DNA from: Vitellaria paradoxa
Lineage: Eukaryota > Streptophyta > Magnoliopsida > Ericales > Sapotaceae
Length of the DNA stretch: 64,000 nt
NCBI GenBank assembly: GCA_019916065.1
Contig: CM034241.1
Location: forward strand, 11,941,223-12,005,222
Direction of reading: 5' to 3'
How positions within the stretch are numbered: the stretch's first letter is position 1; each line of letters begins with the position of its first letter. Shown one piece after another: positions 24,232 to 34,615 of the stretch. The notes below the pieces were generated by a model, which made no database searches, had not been told where the DNA came from, and saw only the letters and a list, made by a program, of their open reading frames with translations. The position numbers and the translations under genes were made by a program.

Positions 24232-25315
24232 TAGGGACGTCAATTAAACGAGTACATGAGGGAACTCAACTCGATCGAATTCGATAAAAACCTATTGGAA
24301 AATACTCTAATGGGATTAAGATGGGTTTAGGATATACTCGTATAGGTTTGGGATGGGTTTAGAATTTGGCTGTAAGGTACGAGTACCCGATACTTGTTTT
24401 AGTTTATAAAATACCTGCTAAGTACCCATATAATATAATATAATATTTATATATTTACAATTTTATTCTTAAAATAAAATTACTTAAACTTAGGATAGGG
24501 TCCTTTATGGAATTTTATCTCCTTTTACCCTAGGTATATTTATTAGTTATCGTTTCTCTACCGCAACCCCTGAATACAATTCAAATTGTCTTATCTTAGT
24601 CTCATTTTGTTGTTAAACCTACTGAACTCTCCTCTATGTAATTATATTCTATTATGTACTCTACCATCGCCAAGGTTCAATGTCGCATAGAAGATCCACG
24701 TTGTTGTCCTCATTCTTGGCCACAACAAATTTCAAGTTATATTTCTTAGTATAATTGTTAAACATTATAGGGGTGATAGCTGTGACACTATATAATATTA
24801 CTGGTCACCAGTTACGAAAAGAAAAGAGAAGTTTGGGAATTAAAAAGTATGTACAATCAAGAAGTCAATTTCTAGGATTTTTTTTTGGAACATAAAAAAA
24901 TGTAGTTTGAGTTTGATAGCATTCTCATGTTTTTTTTTTTTCTTCTTTTGGTCTAATTTAAGCAATCTTCTTCTTTTGTAGTTTAACATTGCAAATTTTT
25001 GGGAAGTAGTTTCTAAGCTTCCTTACAAAATTGCTAAGATTTTACTATTTTAGCTTTTTTTTTTTTAATTTGTAATTTTTTTAAATACTTTTATTTTTAC
25101 TTTGTTTAGGTAGAACAATGAATTTTTGTTGGAAATGTTAAAATTTGTTTGCCTTTAGTTTTACTTGTAATTGTTTTGCTGATGATTTGACAAAAAAAAT
25201 GTATGTGGAAAACATAACCAATAGCTATATGTTAAACTTAATTGGGTTTTGCTAGTTTGGGATGGGATGGATTTGAGATTTTAACTTGAAAAATAAACAA
25301 ATTTAGGACGGTAAC

Positions 25316-25704
25316 TGTTAGGACTTGTGGCTCATACGGAGAGAAACCAAGTGCTAGGAAGGATTCGGATTCAACGCGTAGTGGGCTAGGCCGTAGGCCC
25401 GAAGGTTTGCGGGGTGTGGGGGGCAACGCCCCTCGCGGTACGGTACGGTATAATTAAGGGTATTTTGGGAATCAGACCATGTAATCCTATTAGGGTTAGG
25501 AATAGACCATGTAATCCTATTAGGGTTAGGAATAGAGATGGCTATAAATATTCTCTATGTAACCCTGTGATCAATAAGAAAGAACTCTCGCTCTCACTCT
25601 CGTGGACGTACCCAGATTTTGAGGAACCACGTAAATCTGTGTGTTGATCTTTTACTATTTTTCTTCCATATATCGTGTGTGTGTGTGTGTAAATCGATCC
25701 TACA
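25316..25704 (+). repeat. 5' LTR of copia 3 (389 bp)
   Basis: TGTTAGGACTTGTGG to CGATCCTACA. It contains a 30-bp tandem duplication (two copies of ACCATGTAATCCTATTAGGG and following), a TATA-like GCTATAAATATTC and a (GT)n run before the end. Confidence 0.95.
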
Positions 25705-25707
25705 AAT

Positions 25708-25720
25708 TGGTATCAGAGCC
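25708..25720 (+). promoter_or_regulatory. Primer-binding site, initiator-Met tRNA
   Basis: TGGTATCAGAGCC, perfect consensus, 3 bases after the LTR. Confidence 0.9.
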
Positions 25721-26431
25721 AGGTTGAATCACATGAAGAACGATGGTGGGAAGTTCGTCTGTTACAAAGTTCGATGTAGAAAAGTTCAACCGGACTGGGA
25801 ATTTTGGACTATGGCAACAGCGGGTAAAAGATCTGTTAATACAGCAGGGTTTGGTGAAGACGTTGAACGGGGCTAAGAAGAAAACCAGAGGCGATGTCGA
25901 ACGATAACTGGGAAGAACTGTAGATGAAAGCAGTGAGTACGATTTGTCTGTGTCTTGCAGAGGAAGTTATGTATCACGTCATTGGTGATGACTCACCTGC
26001 TAGTGTTTGGGCAAAACTGGAGAGCAGGTATATGTCAAAGTCTTTGACAAATAAACTGTTTTTAAAATTGAAGTTATTTAGATTGAAGATGGCCGAGGGT
26101 TTTGATCTAATTCAGCATACTCATACGTTTAATCAACTTGTTAGCGATCTGCTAAGGATTGACGTGAAATTCGAAGAGGAAGACCAGGCTCTGATGTTGC
26201 TATCCTCATTATCACACTACAACAAATCACACTTTTGGCGACCATTTTTCTCGACCAAATATAAATTTGGTCGTTAAAGGTAACTTTTCCCGACCAAATA
26301 TAAATTTAGTAGCCAATAGTCACTTTTCCCCGACCAAAAAAATGTTAGTCGCCAAAGGATAACTTTTCCCGACTAATTGGTCGCTAAAGGGCAACTTTTC
26401 CCGACCAAAAATAAATTTGGTCGCTAAAGGC

Positions 26432-26890
26432 GAACTTTTCCCAACCAATTGGTCAGGAAAAGTGTAAAAAAGTTATTACAAAGAGAGTTAAAATAATTAA
26501 ATAAAAATAATAAAAATTTAAGGGAACTTTTTCCGACCAATTGGTCGGGAAAAGTGTAAAAAATTATTACAAAGAGAGTTAAAATAATTAAATAAAAATA
26601 ATAAAAATTTAAGGGAACTTTTCCCGACCAATTGGTCGGGAAAAGTGTAAAAAAATTATTACAAAGAGAGTTAAAAAAATTAAATAAAAATAATAAAAAT
26701 TTAAGGGAACTTTTCCCAACCAATTGGTCGGGAAAAGTGTAAAAAATTGTTACAAAGAAAGTTAAAATAATTAAATAAAAATAATAAAAATTTAAGGGAA
26801 CTTTTCCCAACCAATTGGTCGGCAAAAGTGTAAAAAAAATTATTACAAATAAAGTTAAAATAATTAAATAAAAATAATAAAAATTTTATC
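26432..26890. repeat. Tandem repeat of 91-92 bp, five copies
   Basis: GAACTTTTCCCGACCAATTG-type starts occur at 26432, 26524, 26615, 26707 and 26798. Each unit has a CCGACCAATTGGTCGG palindrome and an A-rich tail (AATTAAATAAAAATAATAAA). Confidence 0.92.
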
Positions 26891-27002
26891 ACTTTTGGCG
26901 ACCAATTAGTCGGTAAAGGGGAACTTTTTCCGACCAATTGGTCGGCAAAAGTGTTAAAATTTTTTAATATATATATAAATATGTAAAATATATATACAAA
27001 TG

Positions 27003-27066
27003 AAAGCTTGGCCTAGTGGCCAAACACGCCAGCTTCCAAAGAGATGGCATAAGTTCGAGTCTCACC
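27003..27066 (+). repeat. tRNA-like (SINE head-like) segment in the small CACTA element
   Basis: TGGCCTAGTGG (box A-like) is followed about 35 bases later by AGTTCGAGTCTC (box B-like), the internal RNA polymerase III promoter layout of a tRNA or tRNA-derived SINE. It cannot fold as a full tRNA that I can see. Confidence 0.4.
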
Positions 27067-27979
27067 AACAACAATAACAAAAATCTCAAAAATATAGAGA
27101 CGACACGTGGCATAATGATAGATCGACACGTGGCACAATCATAGATCGACACGTGGCACAACACCAAGGTGCCATGTGGCATGATGACATGTCAACAAAT
27201 AATGCCACGTGGCACCACATTTAAATTTTTATTTTTTTAAATTAATTTAAATTTTCAATTCTAAACTTTTTACCGACCAATTGGTTGGGGAAAGTGTACA
27301 ATTGCCGACCAATTGGTCGGGAAAAGTAAAGAATTGCCGACCAATTGGTCGGCAAAAGATTTTGTATTTTTTCCCATTAAAAATTCTTTGCCGACCAATT
27401 AGTCGGGAAAGGTTTTACATTTGCCGACCAAATGATTTTTTGGTCGGGAAAAGTTTCCCCGACGAGCCTTCGCCGACCAAATACCGACCAAATAAATTTA
27501 GTTGAGAAATGTTTCACCGACTAAATTATACCCTTTAGCGACCAAATTTTTGGTCGATAACTATGTGATTTTTTGTAGTGTCATCTTCTCTCAACATGCT
27601 CATTACAACTCTACTTTGGGGGAAAGAAACCCAAGAACTAGAGGAGGTCACTGTAGCCCTTTTAGCATATAACCAACGTAAGCAACAGGTTGATTTATCT
27701 CAAGGTGAAGGACTAGTGGCAAAGGGATACGAGAATCGTGGAAGAAAGAAGGAGAGGGGTAAAATAGGTGGAGGCCGTTGGAGATCTCAGTCGAGGGGGC
27801 AGTCCAGTGAAGGGTTTGCGTACAAGTGTTACAAGTGCCATGAACTGAGACACATGAAGAAAGACTGCCCTAAAAAGGGCACAAACTGGAAAAAGAAACA
27901 GGGAAGGGCAGAGTAAAAGAAAGATGGACTGTCGAATTCTGCGAATGTCGCACAGCAAGATTCAGAAGAAGATGGTGAT

Positions 27980-28830
27980 ATGCTTTCAGTATCAGTTCAT
28001 GTGGATCATCTGTCAGACTCATGGATTCTGGATTCAGCATGCTCTTATCACATGTCTCCTAACAGAGAATGGTTTGACACCTACAGGTCAGTGAATTGTG
28101 GTACTGTTATTATGGGCAATAATGCATCTTGCAAAGTCATAGGAATAGGAACAATTAAAATCAGAATGTTTGATGGTATTGTGAGAACCTTGGGTGATGT
28201 TAGGCATGTTCCAGATTTGAGGAAAAACTTAATTTCAATAGGAACCTTAGACTTTGCAGGCTACGGGTACAAAACAGAAGGTGGAGTAATAAAGTTAACG
28301 AAAGGTGCTATGGTGATCTTGAAGGGTTTGAAAGGTCCTGGAAACATTTATAAGCTGATAGGGAGTACAGTTGTAGGTGGAGCCGCTGCCACTGTAACTA
28401 AAGATGCTGATGATACTATACTTTGGCATATGTGTCTGGGGCATATGGGGGAATGTGGGATGTTGGAGCTATATAAGAGGAATCTGCTGAAAGGGGTGAA
28501 ATCGTGCAAGGTTGGATTCTGCAAGTTTTGTGTTCTAGGGAAACAGTGTAAGGTGCAGTTTAGAGGTGCTACTCATAGAACGAAGGGAATTCTTGACTAC
28601 ATACATTCAAATGTTTGGGGGCCAGTGAGTGTAGCTTCGAAAAGAGGATCTCTGTATTTCGTGACCTTTATCGATGATTTTTCGAGGAAAGTTTGGGTGT
28701 ACTTCATGAAACACAAATCTGAAGTTTTTGATAAATTCAAGGTGTGGAAAGCTGAAGTGAAAAACTAGACAGGGAAGCGAATTAAGTGCCTCAATATAGA
28801 TAATGGGAAAGAGTACAAGAATGGGCCTTT
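27980..28830 (+). pseudogene. Copia 3 protease and integrase N-terminal region
   Basis: DSWILDSACSYHMSP carries the aspartic protease site, as Asp-Ser-Ala in this copy. LWHMCLGHMGECGM plus a CKFC pair is the pre-integrase zinc region. FVTFIDDFSRKVWVYF is the start of the integrase core. A TAG at 28766 and a one-base shift near 28825 break the frame. Confidence 0.85.
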
Positions 28831-29327
28831 TTCTAAAGTTTTGTGAGAAACACGGGATTCAGCGACACTTTACAGTTCGTAAGACACCTCAGCAGAATGG
28901 GGTGGCAGAAAGGATGAACAGAACTATGGCGAAGAAAACACAGTGTATCAGATTGAATGCAGGACTTCCTAAAATTTTCTGGGCAAAAGCAGTGAATATG
29001 GCATGTTTTATTATAAATAGGTCACCGAGTATTGCTCTGGATGAAAAGGTAGCGGAAGAGGTGTGGACAGGGAGAGATGTAGATTATTCAGTTCTTCGAG
29101 TTTTTGGATGTCCAGCCTATGTTCATGTTCCCGAGGATGAGAGGTCAAAGCTTGATGCAAAATCCAAACAGTGTATCTTCATTGGGTATGAAAAAGGGGT
29201 AAAAGGGTACAAGCTTTGGGATCCAGAAACAAAGAAGGTAGTGATTAGCAGAGATGTGATATTTGATGAAGCTTCTATGGTCAAGACACATCAGAAATTT
29301 GAGTCAGCGGATGGTAACAAGCAATAG
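28803..29327 (+). pseudogene. Copia 3 integrase core, C-terminal half
   Basis: QQNGVAERMNRTMAKK is the region around the catalytic Glu of the D,D(35)E integrase. VFGCPAYVHVPEDERSKLD and CIFIGYEKGVKGYKLWDPE are the copia-specific tail. It ends at a TAG (29325) at a Gln-like place. The product would insert the DNA copy into the genome. Confidence 0.85.
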
Positions 29328-31058
29328 GGTATACAAGTTGAGCTGAATGGTTCTGACACATGTGGTTCAGAGTCAGAAGAACAGCAGCAAGAAAGCATAG
29401 CCACGGGTAGACCCAGACGTACTATCAAAGCACCTGAAAGGTATGGGTTTGAGGATATGGTTTCTTTTGCTTTGACTACTACCAGTGGGGATCCGTCTAC
29501 TTTTCAGGAGGCTATCAGTAGTTCTGAAAAGGATAGATGGATGGAAGTCATGATGGAGGAAATGGAGTCATTGCACAAGAACCAGACTTGGGAATTGACA
29601 GAACTGCCCGAGGGAAAGAAGATAGTGGGTTGCAAATGGGTGTATAAAAGGAAAGAAGCTACGTCAGAAAAGAAAAAAGATAAGTTCAAGGATCGGTTCG
29701 TAGCAAAAGGGTACTCATAGAGAAAGGGAATTGATTATGATGAAGTCTTTTCTCCAGTTGTGAGGCATACTTCGATCAGAATTATCTTGGCATTGGTGGC
29801 TTGCTATGATCTGGAGTTAGAGCAGCTTGATGTGAAAATGACTTTTCTCTATGGTGATTTGGAGGAAGTTATTTACATGGAGTAGCTTAAGGGATTCAAG
29901 CAGCCAGGGACTGAGCACCTTGTATGTAGGTTGAGGAAGTTGCTTTATAGGCTTAAGCAGTCTCCAAGACAATGGTACAAGAAGTTTGATTGGTACATGA
30001 TTCGGATTGGGTTCACACGTTGTGAGTATGATTGTTGCGTTTATGTTAAGAGTCTCAATGATGGATCCTGTATTTTTTTGCTACTTTACGTGGATGATAT
30101 TCTTATTGCCGCGAAGAGTTTAGTTGAAGTAAGCAAGTTGAAGTCTTTGTTGAGGAAGGAATTTGACACGAAGGATTTGGGTGCTGCAAAGAAAATACTT
30201 GGAATGGAGATTCGCAGAGATAGGTCAGTTGGGAAGCTGTGGTTATCTCAGAAGGATTATGTCATGAAAGTGTTGGAAAGATTTAGCATGGATAATGCAA
30301 AGTCAATGAGCACTCCTTTGGGGAATCATTTCAGATTGTCTTCAGCTCAGTGTCCAAAATCAGCTAAAGAAATTCAGGATATGTCAAAAGTACCTTATGC
30401 CAGCGCAGTTGGTTGCTTGATGTATGCAATGGTGTGTACAAGACCCGATTTGGCACATGCAGTTAGCATAGTCAGTAAGTACATGGCCAATCCAAGTAGA
30501 GAGCATTGGGCAGCAGTCAAGTGGGTTTTCAGATACTTGAGAGGTACAGTGGACCGTGGGATTATGTTTGCAAGGCAACATGATCAGATTTCAATTGTAG
30601 GGTTTGTTGATGCTGATTATGCTGGAGGTGTGGATGATAGAAGGTCTATGACAGGGCATGTGTTTACTCTTGCAGGTGGTCCTATTTGTTGGAGATCCAT
30701 GGTACAACCTCTAGTGGCTTTATCTACTACTGAGTCTGAATATATAGCAGTGACTGAGGCAGCTAAGAAAGCATTGTGGCTAACGGGGTTAGTGAAAGAA
30801 TTGGGCATAGATCAAGGTGGAGTGCAGTTGTTCTGTGATAGTTAGAGTGCCATTTATTTGGCAAATCATCAGGTGTATCACGCGCGGACCAAGCACATCG
30901 ATGTGAGATTTCACAAAGTGAGGGAGTTGGTTGCTATGGGTGACTTGATACTTAAGAAGGTGCACACTTCAGAGAATGTAGCTGATATGTTGACAAAGAT
31001 GGTTACCACAGACAAGTTCGAGCATTGCTTGGACTTGGTTAATGTCTCTCGTTGTTAG
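29328..31058 (+). pseudogene. Copia 3 reverse transcriptase and RNase H
   Basis: The copia RT (RVT_2) starts at about 29490 with WMEVMMEEMESLHKNQTW and GCKWVYKRK. The catalytic YVDDILIA is at 30088-30111. RNase H follows with FVDADYAGGVDDRRSMTG and ALSTTESEYIAVTEAAKKALW, then YHARTKHIDVRFHKVREL and ADMLTKM, ending at 31058. Three TAG codons (29718, 29883, 30843) interrupt it, all at places where relatives have Gln. Apart from these it is nearly collinear, so it decayed recently. Confidence 0.9.
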
Positions 31059-31136
31059 AGATGAGACATTCCCCCTAAACCAGTTGAACGAGGTTGTTTG
31101 ACTCCTGAAGGGGTGGGTATTCGCCAAGGTGGAGAT

Positions 31137-31533
31137 TGTTGGGACTTGTGGCTCATACAGAGAGAAACCAAGTGCTAGGAAGGACTCGGATTCAACGCAT
31201 AGTGGGTTAGGCCGTAGGCCCGAAGGTTTGGGGGGTGCGGGGGGCAACGCCTCTCGCGGTACAGTACGGTATAATTAAGGGTATTTTGGGAATTAGACCA
31301 TGTAATCCTATTAGGGTTAGGAATAAACCATGTAATCCTATTAGGGTTAGGAATAGAGATGGCTATAAATATTCTCTATGTAACCCTGTGATCAATAAGA
31401 AAGAACTCTCGCTCTCGCTCTTGTGGACGTACCCAGATTTTGGGGAACCACGTAAATCTGTGTGTTAATCTTTTACTATTTTTCTTCCATATATCGTGTG
31501 TGTGTGTGTGTGTGTGTGTAAATCGATCCTACA
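31137..31533 (+). repeat. 3' LTR of copia 3 (397 bp)
   Basis: TGTTGGGACTTGTGG to CGATCCTACA, with the same 30-bp internal duplication as the 5' LTR and a longer (GT)n run (about 31497-31519). Confidence 0.95.
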
Positions 31534-31620
31534 GTAACATTAAATAAAAAATAAACGAGTTTGGTAATGGAATTTACTAATTGGGTAGGCACCCTACTTG
31601 TTTACATCCTTAATGAAAAA

Positions 31621-32916
31621 GACCATCTTAACTAGAGGTGATACTCAAATGGCCTAAATTGGAAGGGTTTGATCAAGGCTTAGTTAGATTGAGGCCATAA
31701 AATTAGATAGTCACTTGATTCAATGCACTTGAGTACATCAAGAAACAAGATAAAAAAAAAAAAAATCTTACAAAACGGTCATATCCTTACCAACCACTAT
31801 GGTTAAATCATTACCAGTATTTAATGCTCTACTTACCACTATTCACATATGTCTAGCTAGGAGACACATATGACATAAGAGCACTGTAACTAAATCAAAG
31901 CAGTGCCCATTTTAACTTTCTACGTCCATAAATATTAAAGATATGCACACAACTAAGATATATTTGGTCGAAGAGTCTCAAATTGATGCCTTTACCAGTC
32001 ATTGGCTTTGAGTTTTCTTTCTTCTTTTCAATTGCATGCAATGACTCATTTGGAGAGAAAGATCTTGGTGACGTGCTAAGCATGTACAATGGAAGAAAAT
32101 CTTTCACCATACATAAATATAATTTGTTTTTCAGTTAGACAAAAAATAAAAGAAAAAAAAAACACCCAAGCAAACTAGAGTCCAACAAATAAGTAGAATC
32201 CAAAGGTTACCTTATAACTTCAACTACTATGTTCAACACGTTGAAGTTGAGGGGATCTTCCTTTATCATTTTCCTCTCCGTTATGTGTCTAGGAATGATA
32301 AAGATGACCAAGTAAGCAAGTTACGAGAATATGAGATTCTCAAAAACCTTTCCCCACTATTTCCATTTCTTTTCACACTGTTCATCATTTTTTTTGGAGT
32401 AGGAAAGAGGTATAAGGAGGAAGGTACTTGTCAAAAAAAAAATAGTTAGATTAATTAAGAAATTTTCAATTTAAAATCAATTGCTTCCATTATTATTGCA
32501 TCCATATGAAAAATAACTAAGTTCAATCAATTTTGAAAATGTTTTATATAAAACTAAATTGACCTGGCAATTATCTTACTTACCAAAAAAAAAAAAAAAG
32601 AAAAAAATTGACCTGGCACGACCAAACACATTCATGGGAAATCAGGCAATCGAGTTGGAGCTATTGACCATACACAACCCATGTTTCTTACGGTATGGCC
32701 CAGTCGGATTGGGCAACCCGTAAATTAGGAACCGGCACAACCCAATTAATGACTCAATTTGTTTCCATTAAGGAAATATTTGGTAAGAAATGAAAATTTT
32801 GAGGGTAAAAAATTACTAGAATAATTATTACTTTAGTTACAGTTAAGGATAGCAAGTTTATGATAGTTATATTTGAATTAAAAAAGAGTAAATATTACCT
32901 AATAACAATTATATTA
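31621..32916. other. Gene-free spacer
   Basis: No gene is seen. It holds a poly-A insertion (32556-32618) and a GC-richer stretch (32625-32760, with GGCCCAGTCGGATTGGGC) that may be an old repeat. Confidence 0.5.
32556..32618. repeat. Poly-A insertion with perfect 14-bp target duplication
   Basis: AAATTGACCTGGCA occurs at 32556-32569 and again at 32605-32618. Between them are 35 bases: ATTATCTTACTTACC followed by an A tail with one G. This is the signature of a LINE-driven insertion of a very short transcript end. Confidence 0.7.
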
Positions 32917-34544
32917 TGTCATGCCCTGAAATCCCGAGATCCTGGGAAGTGAGTTTAAAAATTTAAAAATTTAATGCACCTGATCCATTACAGTCTCACT
33001 ATTTACTTTTCAGAACTATTGATCATTCTCTAATTAATGTAGATGATAACAATTATTATTTTATAATAAATCATGCACTCGAATTTAAATTAGAATTATA
33101 TAAAATAAATTTCTTTTATTTCTAAAATAGTATTTTCATATATATGCGCTTGTAAATTTATCACATCTAAATCGTAAAAGCTGCTCACCTGCACCGTAGG
33201 ACTTCAAACGGTTGTACCGACCCTCCTAGGTATCAGGTTTTGTACCCCTGCAACACAATCTGTAGGGACATGAGCACCCAATCACTTGTGCTCACAATGT
33301 ATATAAATATACTTTTGTAATGCTTTTTAGGAATCACATAAAAACAAGGAATATAGCAAGAAATCACCAAACACATCAACACGTAACAGAATATGACACA
33401 TCATTCATAACTTTTACTTTTCTTCTCAATTTTTCTTCATTCATTATTTTATTTTCCCAAGGTAGGGAAGGATACTCTGCAAAACTGTTCCACAAATCTA
33501 GTGGTATTCCAAATCCATCGCCAGTTCGTGTAAATATACAAGTCGCGAATCACCCCTGCATCGTCATTTATGGATCCGAGTCCAAGGGTCACGATGGGCC
33601 TTTATCACATCCAACGTCGTTTTGGATTACTAGTCCATGGGTACGTTTACCCAGTCCTGCGCAGGTTTAGGGTCTTTCAACCCAAGGGTATCTTTTGACC
33701 CTCCCTATTTTTGTATAGTATCCTCACTTTCCCCACAAAATTAATATTTTCTTAGGTTTTCCCTTTACGTTGTTAAATCTTAGCAACAGTATCTGTCACG
33801 CCCCGGATTTTCATAACCGAATGCCTAGGGGTGACTTGGAATTTATTTGTTAGGTATAAAAATGAGATGATAAAAACACGCTGTCACACCCCAGAGTTTT
33901 CCTCCAGATTGGGGTTGACCCGTAAGAAAAATTTAAGATAGTCAAAATCCCATGTTTATCCCAAACAATATTTATAAGTCATTGGACTGAACCATTTGAT
34001 GGGATTTCAACTACAGGGCTCAAAATAAAGATAGAGAAAAATATTACAGAGCCATCTAAGTGTCCCAATCACGCTATTAACATTACATACCAAATAAAAG
34101 CAAATTAGGTCTATGCTTAATAATTACAATCATCCAACAATTATTACAGACCAAAAATAAAGTCCTCCAGCTCTGTGCAGGAAAGAAGAAAAAATAGATA
34201 ACTCTTCTGATGGAATATTTAAGAGAATTTAATCTCTTTCCAGCTCATCTTCTGTATCCTTGTGCTTAATATCCTGAAAAAATATTCCCACAAGGGGTGA
34301 GCTACCAAAGCCCAGTAATCAGAATCTCCTAGGTGCCTATATGCAGTGGTTGTAATACTACACTGTATTAAGTGAATGTGTTTAAGTGGCATACTATTTA
34401 TGCAACAATTAATTCAATAGATCTCAACTGAATAATGTAAATTATACTTACAACGGTTCGATGAAATCGTCACCGTAACTACTATTTTACTTATATGTAA
34501 AATAATTAAATACTGATGTGTATACCACAATGAAGTCTGTGTCG

Positions 34545-34615
34545 CAGTGGTAGGGATCTCAGATTTAGATCTTCAAGGTCTCGGGATCAAACCCCGTAGC
34601 GATACAAGTTTCATA
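34545..34615 (+). repeat. tRNA-like SINE head in the gypsy LTR, first type
   Basis: TGTCGCAGTGGTAGGGA is box A-like and CTCGGGATCAAACCCCG is box B-like, followed by an AT-rich tail with (TA)n. The identical segment is in the other LTR at about 43018-43088, so it was part of the LTR before transposition. Confidence 0.45.

Larger units (their letters stand above)
26215..27580. mobile_element. Non-autonomous CACTA element inside copia 3 gag (1366 bp)
   Basis: The left end CACTACAACAAATCAC and the reverse complement of the right end CACTACAAAAAATCAC are near-identical. The 3-bp target duplication TCA (26212-26214 and 27581-27583) is exact, as expected for CACTA. The ends hold many CGACCAAAT and CCGACCAATTGGTCGG palindromes. 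The middle holds five copies of a 91-92-bp repeat, a tRNA-like segment and CACGTGGCA-type motifs. No transposase is encoded, so it would depend on an autonomous relative. Minus-strand open frames in it only reflect the tandem repeat. Confidence 0.93.
25735..27979 (+). pseudogene. Copia 3 gag, split by a CACTA insertion
   Basis: The gag reading begins near 25735; the conserved FDVEKFNR-type start is in another frame of the same region. It continues after a TAG (25921) as 25924-26211 with FWRPF-free gag text up to LMLLSSLS. There the CACTA element enters at a Ser codon (TCA, duplicated). The frame resumes at 27581 with SSSLNMLITTLLWGKE and runs to 27913, including a zinc knuckle CYKCHELRHMKKDC in which the usual Gly before His is Arg. 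A TAA follows at 27914. The split is exact and the flanking gag text joins in frame, which proves the insertion point. Gag forms the virus-like particle in intact relatives. Confidence 0.85.
25316..31533 (+). mobile_element. Ty1/copia LTR retrotransposon, Tork-like (copia 3), carrying a CACTA insertion
   Basis: Perfect 5-bp target duplication GTAAC (25311-25315 and 31534-31538). LTRs are 389 and 397 bp. The primer site TGGTATCAGAGCC lies at 25708 and the polypurine tract AAGGTGGAGAT at 31126. By eye the LTRs differ at about 15 sites (roughly 4%), all but one of them transitions, plus a longer (GT)n in the 3' LTR. Domain order is gag, protease, integrase, RT, RNase H. The gag gene is split by a 1366-bp CACTA element. 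Without that insert the element is about 4.8 kb. Confidence 0.95.
24232..31612. mobile_element. hAT-like element, decayed, split by copia 3
   Basis: The left end TAGGGACGTCAAT and the reverse complement of the right end TAAGGATGTAAAC are similar, and the 8-bp flanks GTGAAGAA (24224-24231) and ATGAAAAA (31613-31620) agree at 6 of 8, both differences being G/A. An 8-bp duplication with such ends fits the hAT superfamily. Removing the copia element leaves about 1.15 kb with no recognisable transposase, so it would be non-autonomous. The inverted repeat is short and imperfect, hence moderate confidence. Confidence 0.5.

Noticed and set aside
25480..25530. TTAGGGTTAGG strings resembling telomere repeats
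   Set aside because: They are two copies of a longer 30-bp LTR duplication with no array; plant telomere repeats are TTTAGGG.
26424..26937. Minus-strand open frames with repeated LVGKSSLKFLLF text
   Set aside because: They only reflect the 91-bp tandem repeat of a non-coding CACTA element.
34545..34615. A true tRNA gene in the gypsy LTR
   Set aside because: Boxes A and B are present but I cannot form a full cloverleaf with acceptor stem, and the segment is part of a repeated LTR.
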